64,000 nucleotides of DNA, taken from contig NZ_VRUA01000009.1 in the NCBI RefSeq assembly GCF_008017535.1, positions 91,846 through 155,845 on the forward strand, in the 5' to 3' direction. Below, piece by piece: positions 9,847 through 18,691 of this stretch. This DNA comes from Ottowia flava. GTDB lineage: Bacteria; Pseudomonadota; Gammaproteobacteria; Burkholderiales; Burkholderiaceae_C. The number at the start of each line of letters is the position of its first letter. The stretch's first letter is position 1. The notes below the pieces were generated by a model. That model worked only from the letters and a program-made list of their open reading frames with translations, was not told where the DNA came from and searched no databases. The position numbers were made by a program, and so were the translations under genes.

Positions 9847-12678
9847 ATGAGCCAGGACAAGACCGATTACCGCAGCACGCTCAACCTGCCCGATACGCCC
9901 TTCCCGATGCGCGGCGACTTGCCCAAGCGCGAGCCCGGCTGGGTGCAGGAATGGGATGAAAAAGGCCTGTACAAGCGCCTGCGCGATGCCCGCCACGGGC
10001 GCGAGAAATTCATCCTGCACGACGGCCCGCCCTACGCCAACGGCACGCTGCACGCGGGCCATGCGGTCAACAAGATCCTGAAGGACATGATCGTCAAGGC
10101 GCGCCAGCTCAAGGGCCTGGACGCGCACTATGTGCCGGGCTGGGACTGCCACGGTCTGCCGATCGAAAACCAGATCGAAAAGCTGTACGGCCGCAACCTG
10201 AGCCGCGACGAGATGCAGGCCAAGGGCCGCGCCTACGCCACCGAGCAGATCGCCGCGCAGATGAAGGACTTCAAGCGCCTGGGCGTGCTGGGCGAATGGG
10301 ACAACCCCTACAAGACGATGAACTTCGCCAACGAGGCGGGTGAGCTGCGTCTGTTCAAGCGCCTGATCGAGCGCGGTTTTGTCTACCGCGGCCTCAAGCC
10401 CGTGTACTGGTGCTTCGACTGCGGATCGGCCCTGGCCGAGGCCGAGATCGAATACCAGGACAAGAAGAGCAACACCGTCGATGTCGCCTTCGAGGCGGCC
10501 GAGCCCGAGAAGCTGGCCGCCGCCTTTGGCCTGCCCAAGCTGGACAAACCCGCCTTTGTGGTGATCTGGACCACCACCGCGTGGACCATCCCCGCCAACC
10601 AGGCCCTGAACATGGGCCCGGACATCGAGTACGCGCTGGTCGATACGCCCAAGGGATTGCTCGTGCTGGCCAAGGCGCGCGTGGAAGACAGCCTGAAGCG
10701 CTTTGGCCTGGAAGGCACCGTGCTCGCCACCACCACCGGCGACAAGCTGGGCGGCCTGAACTTCAAGCACCCGCTGTACGACGTGCATGAAGGGTATCGC
10801 CGCCTGGCGCCCGTCTACCTGGCCGATTACGCCACCGACACCGACGGTACCGGTATCGTCCACTCGTCGCCCGCCTACGGTATCGAAGACTTCAACTCGT
10901 GCGTGTCGCACGGGCTGGCGCACGCCGACATCCTGAACCCGGTCCAGGGCGGGGGCAGCTACGCCGACGACTTCCCGCTGTTCGGCGGCATGAACATCTG
11001 GAAGGCCGTGCCCGAGATCGTCAAGACGCTCGACAACGCCGGTCGCCTGCTGGCCACCAGCACCATCACGCACAGCTACCCGCACTGCTGGCGCCACAAG
11101 TCGCCGGTGATCTATCGCGCCGCGTCGCAGTGGTTCGTGCGCATGGACGATGGCGAAGGCGTGTTCACCAAGGACAAGGCGCCCGAAAGCCTGCGCAGCA
11201 CGGCGCTGCGCGCCATCGAAGACACCGCCTTCTACCCGCCTTCCGGCAAGGCGCGCCTGCGCGACATGATCGCCGGGCGCCCGGACTGGGTCATCAGCCG
11301 CCAGCGCGCCTGGGGCGTGCCGATCGCCTTCTTCCTGCACAAGGAAACCGACGAGCTGCACCCGCGCACGCTGGAGATCCTGGACCAGGCCGCCGACATC
11401 ATCGAGCAAGGCGGCATCGAGGCCTGGAGCCGCGTGACGGCCGAAGAAATCCTGGGCGACGAGGACGCGCAGCACTACCGCAAGTTCAACGACATCCTCG
11501 AGGTGTGGTTCGATTCCGGCTCGACTTTCTTCCACGTGCTGTGCGGCACGCACCCCAACGAGCACCACACGGACGGACCCGAGGCCGACATGTACCTCGA
11601 AGGGCACGACCAGCACCGCGGCTGGTTCCACTCGTCGCTGCTGCTGGCCAGCGCCATCCGCGGCCGCGCGCCCTACCGCAGCCTGCTGACGCACGGGTTC
11701 ACCGTCGACGCGCAGGGCCGCAAGATGAGCAAGTCGCTCGGCAACGGCATCGACCTGCAGGAAGCCAACAAGAAATGGGGCGCCGAGCTGCTGCGCCTGT
11801 GGACGGCTTCCAGCGACTATTCCGGCGACATCGCGGGCGACGACAAGATCATGGCCCGCGTGATCGACACCTACCGCCGCATCCGCAACACGCTGCGCTT
11901 TCTGCTGGCCAACACCAGCGACTTCGACCCCGCCAAAGACGCCGTGTCGGCCAGCGAGATGCTGGAGATCGACCGCTGGGCGCTCGCCCGCGCGGCCGAA
12001 TTCCAGCGCGAGGTGCTGGCGCACTTCGAGGTGTACGAATTCCACCCGGTGGTCGCCAAGCTGGCGCTGTTCAGCTCGGAAGACCTGGGCGGCTTCTACC
12101 TCGACGTGCTCAAGGACCGGCTCTACACCACGGCGCCGGGCAGCCTGGCCCGCCGCAGCGCCCAGACCGCCCTGTGGAACCTGACGCACGCCATGCTGCG
12201 CTGGATGGCGCCCTTCCTCAGCTTCACGGCCGAAGAGGCCTGGAAGCTGTTCGGCACCAGCGACTCGATCTTCTTCGAGGAGTTCTGGAAGCTGCCCGAG
12301 CCAGACACCGCGCTGCTGGCCAAATGGGCCCGCATCCGCGAACTGCGCGAGGTGGTCAACAAGGAAATCGAAACGCTGCGCGAGCAGGGACAGGTCGGCT
12401 CATCGCTGCAAGCCAAGGTCACGCTGACGGTGCCGCCGGAAGACCACGCGCTGCTGGCCAGCCTGGGCGACGATTTGAAGTTCGTGTTCATCACTTCCGC
12501 TATCGACTTGGTAGCTGGCAGCGCGCTCCAGGTCAGCGCCACAGCCTCTTCGAGCCCGAAGTGCGAACGCTGCTGGCACTACCGCGACGACGTCGGCGCC
12601 GACGCGGCCCACCCCACCTTGTGCGGCCGCTGCGTGAGCAACCTGTACGGCGCGGGCGAATCCCGCACGGTGGCGTGA
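9847..12678 (+). CDS. ileS: Isoleucine-tRNA ligase
   Basis: Charges tRNA-Ile with isoleucine. The 943-residue protein has the HIGH-type signature [11 protein letters not shown] (residues 62-72), the KMSKS loop at 626-630, the class I editing insertion, and the C-terminal zinc finger [12 protein letters not shown] (Cys 906 and 909) with CGRC further on. Length is normal. A repeat element overlaps codons of about 882-902, in the variable linker before the zinc finger, and encodes [18 protein letters not shown] in frame. lspA follows after a hairpin-rich gap. Confidence 0.97.
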   Translation: MSQDKTDYRSTLNLPDTPFPMRGDLPKREPGWVQEWDEKGLYKRLRDARHGREKFILHDGPPYANGTLHAGHAVNKILKDMIVKARQLKGLDAHYVPGWDCHGLPIENQIEKLYGRNLSRDEMQAKGRAYATEQIAAQMKDFKRLGVLGEWDNPYKTMNFANEAGELRLFKRLIERGFVYRGLKPVYWCFDCGSALAEAEIEYQDKKSNTVDVAFEAAEPEKLAAAFGLPKLDKPAFVVIWTTTAWTIPANQALNMGPDIEYALVDTPKGLLVLAKARVEDSLKRFGLEGTVLATTTGDKLGGLNFKHPLYDVHEGYRRLAPVYLADYATDTDGTGIVHSSPAYGIEDFNSCVSHGLAHADILNPVQGGGSYADDFPLFGGMNIWKAVPEIVKTLDNAGRLLATSTITHSYPHCWRHKSPVIYRAASQWFVRMDDGEGVFTKDKAPESLRSTALRAIEDTAFYPPSGKARLRDMIAGRPDWVISRQRAWGVPIAFFLHKETDELHPRTLEILDQAADIIEQGGIEAWSRVTAEEILGDEDAQHYRKFNDILEVWFDSGSTFFHVLCGTHPNEHHTDGPEADMYLEGHDQHRGWFHSSLLLASAIRGRAPYRSLLTHGFTVDAQGRKMSKSLGNGIDLQEANKKWGAELLRLWTASSDYSGDIAGDDKIMARVIDTYRRIRNTLRFLLANTSDFDPAKDAVSASEMLEIDRWALARAAEFQREVLAHFEVYEFHPVVAKLALFSSEDLGGFYLDVLKDRLYTTAPGSLARRSAQTALWNLTHAMLRWMAPFLSFTAEEAWKLFGTSDSIFFEEFWKLPEPDTALLAKWARIRELREVVNKEIETLREQGQVGSSLQAKVTLTVPPEDHALLASLGDDLKFVFITSAIDLVAGSALQVSATASSSPKCERCWHYRDDVGADAAHPTLCGRCVSNLYGAGESRTVA
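12491..12560 (+). repeat. Palindromic repeat, copy 4 (inside ileS, sense)
   Basis: GCTATCGACTTGGTAGCTGG followed by CAGCGCGCTCCAGGTCAGCG matches the repeat core in its CAGCGC variant. It is read in the sense direction as part of the IleS linker. Confidence 0.6.
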
Positions 12679-12689
12679 GTAGGAAACAC

Positions 12690-12780
12690 CCCCCTCAGTC
12701 GCCTGACGGCGCCTTCCCCCCTCTGCTTCGCGAGGGGGGACAACGCCGACGCCCGGCGCAGGTCCGGGCGTGGCGTTCGC
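12690..12780. repeat. Double hairpin element between ileS and lspA
   Basis: Two inverted repeats in tandem: CCCCCCTC (12716-12723) pairs with GAGGGGGG (12732-12739), and AACGCC..GCCCGG (12742-12756) pairs with CCGGGC..GGCGTT (12764-12777). No T-run follows, so it is not a simple terminator. It resembles GC-rich hairpin repeats I recall from comamonads, but only this copy is in the window. Confidence 0.5.
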
Positions 12781-12861
12781 TGGTGTGGGCGCCGCGCGTG
12801 CACATCGGTCGACAGGTGTTCTGCAACACGACAAACGCGCTTTGCGGCGCAGGAAACTGAG

Positions 12862-13377
12862 ATGGCGAGTTCGCGTTCTTCCGGCCGTTCGATGGCCATC
12901 TGGTTGGCGCTGGCGGCGCTGGTGGTGTTGGCGGACCAGTTCACCAAGCAGTTGATCCTGGGGCATTACCGGCTGGGCGACAGCACCTACGTCACTAGCT
13001 TTTTCAACGTCGTGCGGGCGCACAACACGGGCGCGGCGTTCTCGTTCCTGGCTGGCGCGGGCGGGTGGCAGCGCTGGTTCTTCATCGCGCTGGCGCTGGC
13101 GGCGGTGGGCTTCATCGTGTGGCTGCTGCGCTCGCACGCGGGGCAGAAACTGTTCGCGTTCAGCCTGAGCATGATCCTGGGCGGCGCGGTGGGCAACGTG
13201 CTTGACCGCATGATGCACGGCTACGTGGTGGACTTTCTGGACTTCCACTGGGATTTCCTCGGTGGCATCTTCCGCGGCGGCCACTTCCCGGCGTTCAACG
13301 TGGCGGACGCCGCCATCACGGCGGGTGCCATCGGCCTGATCCTGGACGAGATACTGCGCGTGCGGCGCACGCGCTGA
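12862..13377 (+). CDS. lspA: Lipoprotein signal peptidase II
   Basis: An inner-membrane aspartic protease that removes the signal peptide from prolipoproteins after lipid attachment. The 171-residue protein has four membrane segments and both catalytic aspartates: NVLDR (Asp115) and FNVADAA (Asp149). The family motif NTGAAFS is also present. It follows ileS on the same strand, the usual gene order. Start at the ATG at 12862. Confidence 0.95.
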   Translation: MASSRSSGRSMAIWLALAALVVLADQFTKQLILGHYRLGDSTYVTSFFNVVRAHNTGAAFSFLAGAGGWQRWFFIALALAAVGFIVWLLRSHAGQKLFAFSLSMILGGAVGNVLDRMMHGYVVDFLDFHWDFLGGIFRGGHFPAFNVADAAITAGAIGLILDEILRVRRTR

Positions 13378-13471
13378 CATTCGCGCGGGCGCTTGGATGA
13401 CAGGCGCGGGGTGCCACCGCCCAACGCCCGGGAGTACATTGGGTTTCCGCGTTCACTCCAGGGAGCCCTCC

Positions 13472-14032
13472 ATGCCGCGCCTGCCCGCCACCGACCTCGC
13501 CGCTGGTATGGCCCGCAACTGGTGGGTGCTGCTGCTGCGCGGCATCGTCGCCATCGTGTTCGCGGTGCTGACCTGGATGCAGCCCGCAATTTCTCTGGCG
13601 GCGCTGGTGCTGGTGTTCGGCATCTACGTGCTGGCGGACGGCATTCTGGGCATCTGGGCCGCGTTTTCCGGTCGTCAGGAACACCGCCATTGGTGGGTGC
13701 TGCTGCTGTGGGGCCTGGTCAGCGTGGCCGTTGGCGTGCTGACCTTCATCAACCCCGGCATCACCGGCCTGGTGCTGCTGATGTACATCGCCGCCTGGGC
13801 CGTCATCACGGGCGTGCTGCAGATCGTGGCGGCGATCCGGCTGCGCAAGGAAATCCAGGGCGAATGGCTGATGGGCCTGAGCGGCTTGCTGTCGATCGTG
13901 TTCGGCGGCTTGTTGGTCGCGCGGCCGGGCGCCGGTGCGCTGGCCGTGGCCTGGATCATTGCCGCCTACGCCTTCATCTTTGGCGTGCTGCTGGTCATGC
14001 TGGCCTTCAAGGTGCGCAAGCTGAACGGCTGA
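13472..14032 (+). CDS. HdeD-family membrane protein (DUF308)
   Basis: A 186-residue protein with six predicted membrane helices arranged as repeats (WWVLLLRGIVAIVFAVLTW, then WWVLLLWGLVSVAVGVLTF, then a third related unit). The helix-pair repeat with Trp-rich starts is typical of HdeD/DUF308 proteins, some of which aid acid resistance in enterics. Function here is unknown. The start at 13472 is chosen because CAGGGAG precedes it; a longer frame upstream lacks the family pattern. Confidence 0.8.
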   Translation: MPRLPATDLAAGMARNWWVLLLRGIVAIVFAVLTWMQPAISLAALVLVFGIYVLADGILGIWAAFSGRQEHRHWWVLLLWGLVSVAVGVLTFINPGITGLVLLMYIAAWAVITGVLQIVAAIRLRKEIQGEWLMGLSGLLSIVFGGLLVARPGAGALAVAWIIAAYAFIFGVLLVMLAFKVRKLNG

Positions 14033-14077
14033 CCGGCTGGCCTGCCGGGGCCTCGGCTACCGCTTCACCGAGCCCCT

Positions 14078-14150
14078 CTTACTATCAATACAGTAGCTGG
14101 CTGCGCAATCTGCTGTAAGGCTGGAGGCCGATCTGGCTTGAAAATGCCGC
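14078..14150 (+). repeat. Palindromic repeat, copy 5 (intergenic)
   Basis: Plus-strand copy: TACTATCAATACAGTAGCTG, GCTGCGCAATCTGCTGTAAG, then GCTGGAGGCCGATCTGGCTT. It occupies the gap between the convergent HdeD-like and quinone oxidoreductase genes. Confidence 0.8.
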
Positions 14151-14179
14151 ATCAGCCAACAGCCCATGGCACGCGCCGG

Positions 14180-15160
14180 TCAGGGCAGGAGAATGGTCGA
14201 GCCGGTGGTCTTGCGCGCCTCCAGCAGGCGGTGCGCGCCCTGCACATCGGCCAGCGGAAAGCGCTGCTCGATGTGGATCTTGACCTTGCCGCTTTGCACC
14301 ACCTGGAACAAATCGTCCGCCATGGCCTGGCAGTTCTCGCGCGTAGCAATGTGGGTGAACAGCGTGGCGCGCGTCACGTACAGGCTCTTGGGCGCCAGCA
14401 CCGCGGGCGCGAACGGCGGCACCGGGCCGCTGGCGTTGCCAAAGCTGGCCATCAGACCGAACGGGCGCAGGCATTCCAGCGAGCCGGCCCAGGTGTCCTT
14501 GCCGACCGAGTCGTACACCACCTTCACGCCCTGGCCGCCGGTGATGTCCTTCACGCGCGCCACGAAGTCTTCGGTGCGGTAGTTGATGGCGTGGGCCGCG
14601 CCATTGGCCAGAGCCAGCTGGCATTTCTCGTCCGAGCCGGCCGTGGCAATCAATTCGTAGCCCAACGCCTTGGCCCACTGGCAGGCGATCAGGCCGACAC
14701 CGCCCGCGGCCGCGTGCCACAGTATCTGGTCGCCCGCTTGCAGGCCACCCACCGGCAGCGTGCGGCGCAGCAGGTACTGCGCGGTCAAGCCCTTGAGCAT
14801 CATGCCGGCGGCGGTGTCAAAGCCGATGTCTTCAGGGAGCTTGCACACCGCCAGCGCGGGCATGACGCGCGCCTCGCTGTAGCTGCCGGGCGGGTTGCTG
14901 GCGTAGGCCGCGCGGTCGCCCACCTTCAGGTGCGTGACGCCCTCGCCCACGGCTTCGACCACGCCGGCACCTTCCATGCCCAGCGTCAGCGGCATCGGGA
15001 ACGGGTACAGCCCCGTGCGCTGGTACACGTCGATGTAGTTCAGGCCGATGGCTTCGTGGCGGATGCGGATCTGGCCGGGGCCGGGCTCGCCCACGGGCAG
15101 GTCCACCAGCTTCATGGCTTCGGGGCCACCGGGTTGATCGATCTGGACGGTCAGGGCCAT
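14180..15160 (-). CDS. qor: NADPH:quinone oxidoreductase (zeta-crystallin-like)
   Basis: A 326-residue medium-chain reductase that transfers electrons from NADPH to quinones. It has the QOR N-terminus with GLNYIDVYQRTGLY, the substrate-domain segment LGMEGAGVVEAVG and the nucleotide-binding motif HAAAGGVGLIACQWAK. The zinc-binding cysteines of alcohol dehydrogenases are absent, as expected for Qor. Length is normal. It lies between convergent and divergent genes and seems monocistronic. Confidence 0.88.
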   Translation of the reverse strand: MALTVQIDQPGGPEAMKLVDLPVGEPGPGQIRIRHEAIGLNYIDVYQRTGLYPFPMPLTLGMEGAGVVEAVGEGVTHLKVGDRAAYASNPPGSYSEARVMPALAVCKLPEDIGFDTAAGMMLKGLTAQYLLRRTLPVGGLQAGDQILWHAAAGGVGLIACQWAKALGYELIATAGSDEKCQLALANGAAHAINYRTEDFVARVKDITGGQGVKVVYDSVGKDTWAGSLECLRPFGLMASFGNASGPVPPFAPAVLAPKSLYVTRATLFTHIATRENCQAMADDLFQVVQSGKVKIHIEQRFPLADVQGAHRLLEARKTTGSTILLP

Positions 15161-15254
15161 GCGTTATTTCCTCAGGAATGGATGGGGACAGAACCGCCGA
15201 TGTTGCCACGCCTGCGATGGGCGCGTGGCCATCGTGGCACCATTGGCGTCACGC

Positions 15255-16157
15255 ATGTCTTCATCCCGCCTGACCCCTGCGGCCGCCGCGCTGCTGACCA
15301 TTCCGCCCTTTCTGTGGGCCGCCAACGCCGTCGTCGGCCGCGTCGCGGTGGACCTGATTTCGCCGGTCACGCTCAACTTCTTTCGCTGGGCGCTGGCCTT
15401 TCTCATCTTGCTGCCGCTGGGCGGCTGGGTGCTGCGAAGCGGAAGTGGGATATGGACGCACTGGCGGCGCTTTGCCTTGCTGGGTCTGCTGGGCGTGGGC
15501 CTGTACAACGCGCTGCAGTACCTGGCGCTGCAGACCTCCACGCCGCTGAACGTGACGCTGGTGGCGTCGAGCATGCCGCTGTGGATGCTGGCCATCGGCC
15601 GCCTGTTCTTTCAGGCGCCGGTGTCGCGCCAACAGCTTGCCGGCGTGGCGCTGTCCATCGCCGGTGTGGCGCTGGTGCTGGCGCGGGGCGATCTGGCCCA
15701 ACTGGCGCGCCTGCGCCTGGTGCCGGGCGATCTGTACATGCTGGCCGCGTCGATCTGCTGGGCCTGGTATTCATGGCTGCTGTCGCGCCGGGCCGAACCC
15801 GACGGCATCCGCGCCGACTGGGCCGCCTTTTTGCTCGCGCAGATGGTGTACGGCCTGGCGTGGTCGGGCGCGCTGGCCGGGGGCGAATGGGCGCTGGGTA
15901 GCGGGCGCTTGTACTGGGGCTGGCCGCTGGCGGCAATCCTGGCCTTTGTTGCCATCGGCCCCGCGGTCATCGCCTACCGCTGCTGGGGCATGGGCGTGCA
16001 GCGCGCCGGGCCCGCGGTGGCGGGCTTTTTCTCCAACCTCACGCCGGTGTTCGCCGCCATCATGTCGACGCTGTTCCTGGGCGAATCGCCGCGCTGGTAC
16101 CACGCCATCGCCTTCGCGCTGATCGTGGCGGGCATCGTGGTGTCGTCGCGGCGCTGA
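15255..16157 (+). CDS. EamA/DMT-superfamily transporter
   Basis: A 300-residue inner-membrane protein with about ten helices and two EamA repeats. Features include the first-repeat segment NFFRWALAFLILLPLG and the second-repeat AGFFSNLTPVFAAIMSTLFLGE, which is a strong family signature. DMT transporters export amino acids or other metabolites; the substrate is not predictable. The start at 15255 is chosen because the upstream in-frame extension is basic and not membrane-like. Confidence 0.85.
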   Translation: MSSSRLTPAAAALLTIPPFLWAANAVVGRVAVDLISPVTLNFFRWALAFLILLPLGGWVLRSGSGIWTHWRRFALLGLLGVGLYNALQYLALQTSTPLNVTLVASSMPLWMLAIGRLFFQAPVSRQQLAGVALSIAGVALVLARGDLAQLARLRLVPGDLYMLAASICWAWYSWLLSRRAEPDGIRADWAAFLLAQMVYGLAWSGALAGGEWALGSGRLYWGWPLAAILAFVAIGPAVIAYRCWGMGVQRAGPAVAGFFSNLTPVFAAIMSTLFLGESPRWYHAIAFALIVAGIVVSSRR

Positions 16158-16236
16158 AGTTGACGGTCGCGGCCTACAGCGGGCAACGCCGCGACTTCGT
16201 AGACTCGGCGGTTTGTGCCATCCCACGGAGACCCTC

Positions 16237-16755
16237 ATGGCGTTGAACCTGAGCGAAGACGAACTGCAACTGCTGGCCGCCCTGCCCCAATCCATCGGTT
16301 CGGCCGTGGCCTTTGCCGGGCGCAGCGGGCTGTTCGGCACCGGCAAGGAGATGTTTGCCTCCGGCCAGGCGCTGATGTCGGGTGTGAAGAACTACCCCGA
16401 CAACGAGTTGATCCAGGCCATCGTGCCGGACCCTTCTGCCGCCGATAAGAGTGCCGAGCTGGACCAGGCCCGCAAGACGCGCGACTGGGCCATGGCCCGC
16501 ATGAAGGACAAGCAGATCACCTCCGCCGAGAAGCTGACCGCGCAGACGCTGGAAGACGCGCGTGAAGCCGCTCAGTTGCTGAACAGCAAGGTCGACCCGG
16601 CGCAGGCCGCGCAGTACCGCGAATGGGCGCTGGGCGTGGCCGAGAAAGTGGCGATGGCGTCGACCGAAGGCGGTTTTCTGGGCTTTGGCGGCACGCGGCT
16701 GAGCGATGCGGAAAAGTCGCTGATCGAGCAGATCCGCCAGGCCCTGGGCGCCTGA
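16237..16755 (+). CDS. Hypothetical protein (172 aa)
   Basis: I do not recognise this family. The protein is soluble, largely alpha-helical by appearance, and rich in Ala, Glu and Gln. It begins MALNLSEDELQLLAALPQSI and contains GFLGFGGTRLSDAEKSLIEQI near the end, with no signal peptide or membrane segment. ACGGAG stands before the ATG at 16237, favouring this start over an upstream ATG at 16213. It is convergent with the SDR gene. Confidence 0.7.
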   Translation: MALNLSEDELQLLAALPQSIGSAVAFAGRSGLFGTGKEMFASGQALMSGVKNYPDNELIQAIVPDPSAADKSAELDQARKTRDWAMARMKDKQITSAEKLTAQTLEDAREAAQLLNSKVDPAQAAQYREWALGVAEKVAMASTEGGFLGFGGTRLSDAEKSLIEQIRQALGA

Positions 16756-16803
16756 CACGGCGGCCCGCGCCACGCCATCCGGCGCGGTGCCGCCAAAATC
16801 CCA

Positions 16804-17592
16804 TCAGTAGGTGCCCGGGTAGGCGCCGCCGTCCAGCAGGATGTTCTGGCCGGTGAGGTAGCTGGCCTGCTGGCTGCACAGGAAGGCGCACACGGCGCCG
16901 AATTCGGCCGCGGTGCCGAAGCGCTTGGCCGGGATCTGGCCGGCCTGCAGGGCGCGGATTTCGTCGATCGACTTGCCCGTCTTCTTGGCCGCGCCGACCA
17001 TGGTGCCGGCGAGGCGGTCGGTGTCGAACTTGCCGGGCAGCAGGTTGTTGATGGTCACGCCCTTGGCCGCGATCTCCGGGTTGCGCGCCACGCCGGCGAC
17101 GAAGCCGGTCAGCCCCGAACGCGCGCCGTTGGACAGGCCCAGGATGTCAATGGGCGCCTTCACCGCGCTGGACGTGATGTTGACGATGCGCCCAAAGCCG
17201 CGCGCGATCATGCCGTCGATGGTGGTCTTGATCAGATCGATCGGCGTCAGCATGTTGGCGTCCACCGCCTTGATCCAGTCGTCGCGGCTCCAGTCGCGGA
17301 ACGCGCCGGGCGGCGGCCCACCGGCGTTGGTCACCACGATGTCGAAGTCGGCGTGGTGTGCGAACACCACAGCGCGGCCTTCGGCCGTGGTGATGTCCAC
17401 GGCCACCATCTGCACCTGCACCTTGGGGTGCGCGGCCTGAATCTCGGCCGTGGTCTTGGCCAGCGCCTCGGCGCCGCGCGCGACCAGCACCACGTTCACG
17501 CCTTCGGCCGCCAGCGCTTCGGCGCAGCCGCGCCCCAAACCCTTGCTGGCGCCGCCGACCAACGCCCATTTGCCTGCAATACCCAAGTCCAT
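16804..17592 (-). CDS. Short-chain dehydrogenase-like protein with divergent active site
   Basis: A 262-residue Rossmann protein. The cofactor loop GGASKGLGRG (residues 13-22), NAGG (about 91) and the C-terminal SSYLTGQ-like SYLTGQNILLDGG fit the SDR family. The catalytic Tyr-x-x-x-Lys is not visible: where YSASK would be expected after the TSS of the active-site strand, the sequence reads ILGLSNGARSGLTG. This places it in a divergent SDR branch and raises doubt about normal reductase chemistry. Start at the ATG at 17592, giving the canonical N-terminus; longer frames extend into a repeat element. Confidence 0.82.
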   Translation of the reverse strand: MDLGIAGKWALVGGASKGLGRGCAEALAAEGVNVVLVARGAEALAKTTAEIQAAHPKVQVQMVAVDITTAEGRAVVFAHHADFDIVVTNAGGPPPGAFRDWSRDDWIKAVDANMLTPIDLIKTTIDGMIARGFGRIVNITSSAVKAPIDILGLSNGARSGLTGFVAGVARNPEIAAKGVTINNLLPGKFDTDRLAGTMVGAAKKTGKSIDEIRALQAGQIPAKRFGTAAEFGAVCAFLCSQQASYLTGQNILLDGGAYPGTY

Positions 17593-17651
17593 GCTTGTCG
17601 TCCTTTCGTGATGGGAAGTCCGCGGCCGCTGGTGCCGCATGAAGCGATCAT

Positions 17652-17712
17652 GCATCAAATTGATCGCCAGCGCATGGCACATCTGCGCAGACAGCTTCTC
17701 TTTTTGTAGCAA
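17652..17712 (-). repeat. Palindromic repeat, copy 6 (intergenic)
   Basis: On the minus strand: ATTGCTACAAAAAGAGAAGC, TGTCTGCGCAGATGTGCCAT, GCGCTGGCGATCAATTTGAT. It fills the gap between the DMT transporter stop (17715) and the SDR gene start. Confidence 0.75.
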
Positions 17713-17714
17713 TG

Positions 17715-18668
17715 TTAGCGAACTGCCCGCCCGGCGCGGGTGAACAGGTAGATGCCCGCCACCACCAGCGCGGTGCCTGCGACCAGCCAGGGCGTGAAGG
17801 GTTCGTCCAGCACCACGATGCCCATGCCGATGGTCGCCAGAGGCCCCACGATGCCGACCTGCGCGGCCATGGCGGGCCCGATGCGCTCGACGGCCATCAT
17901 CACCATCAGCACCGGCGCCGCGGTGCACAGCGTGCCATTGATCAGCGACAGCCACAACACCTCGGGCGCCACCTGCGCGGCCGACAACGGGCGCAGCAGC
18001 AGAAACTGTGCGATGCAGAACAGGCAGGCCACGCCGGTGGCCCAGCCGCCCAGGCGCAGCGCGCCGATGCGCTGCACCAATTCACCGCTGAAGAACAGGT
18101 AGACCGAATAGCTGGCCGTCGACAGAAACACCAGCAAGGCACCCCAGGCCGTGGCGCTGCTGGGCACCAGCCGCAGCTCCAGCCCGAACACCAGCAGCGC
18201 GCCCGCGTAACTCACGGCCATGGCGAGCAGCTGGGCGCGTGCTACGCGGCGCCCCTTGACCGCCCAGTTCAGCAGCAGCACCAGCGTCGGGCCCAGGTAC
18301 AGGATCAAGCGCTCCAGACTGGCGCTGATGTACTGCAGGCCGGCGAAATCGAGCATGCTGGACAGGTAGTAGCCAGAAAAGCCGAGCCCCACCACACCGA
18401 GCCAGTCCTGCCCCGTCAATGGCGGCTTGCCCCGTCCGGCCCACCAGGCCATGCCAAGGAAGAAGGGCAGTGCAAACACCATGCGGTACATGATCAGCGT
18501 GACCGCATCCACGCCGTAGCGGTAGGCCAGCTTGACGATGATCGCCTTGCCGCTGAACGCGATGGCGCCTGCGGCTGCCAGGGCGACGCCGATTGCTACT
18601 CTATTGCTAGCTGTTTGCGCAATATCCACCTGCGCTACCGTCGTATTTGACGTCAAACCTGTTGCCAA
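17715..18668 (-). CDS. EamA/DMT-superfamily transporter, N-terminus encoded by a repeat
   Basis: An inner-membrane protein of up to 317 residues with ten helices and two EamA domains (VTLIMYRMVFALPFF; GIVGPLATIGMGIVVLDEPFTPW). The substrate is unknown. The first 25 or so residues, before the first helix (AIGVALAAAGAIAFSG), are encoded by a palindromic repeat and include TVAQVDIAQTASNRVAI. No in-frame ATG exists; the choices are a TTG at 18668 or a GTG at 18629 inside the repeat, neither with a strong ribosome-binding site. The start is therefore uncertain. Confidence 0.8.
   Translation of the reverse strand: MATGLTSNTTVAQVDIAQTASNRVAIGVALAAAGAIAFSGKAIIVKLAYRYGVDAVTLIMYRMVFALPFFLGMAWWAGRGKPPLTGQDWLGVVGLGFSGYYLSSMLDFAGLQYISASLERLILYLGPTLVLLLNWAVKGRRVARAQLLAMAVSYAGALLVFGLELRLVPSSATAWGALLVFLSTASYSVYLFFSGELVQRIGALRLGGWATGVACLFCIAQFLLLRPLSAAQVAPEVLWLSLINGTLCTAAPVLMVMMAVERIGPAMAAQVGIVGPLATIGMGIVVLDEPFTPWLVAGTALVVAGIYLFTRAGRAVR
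18590..18660 (+). repeat. Palindromic repeat, copy 7 (in 5' end of DMT transporter gene, antisense)
   Basis: Plus-strand copy: GATTGCTACTCTATTGCTAG, CTGTTTGCGCAATATCCACC, TGCGCTACCGTCGTATTTGA. It is antisense to the transporter gene and read as GCG-CAA-ACA-GCT (Ala-Gln-Thr-Ala). Confidence 0.8.
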
Positions 18669-18691
18669 CCTTCCAGCTTTCCGGAGCGAAG

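Noticed and set aside
8686..12189. A 1167-codon open frame antisense to ribF and ileS
   Set aside because: Composition is that of a shadow frame (rich in His, Gln, Arg, Val, Ala) and it opposes two certain genes.
16860..16880. TAGCTGGCCTGCTGGCTGC in the SDR gene
   Set aside because: It shares only a few bases with the repeat core and lacks the GCGCA part and the tail.
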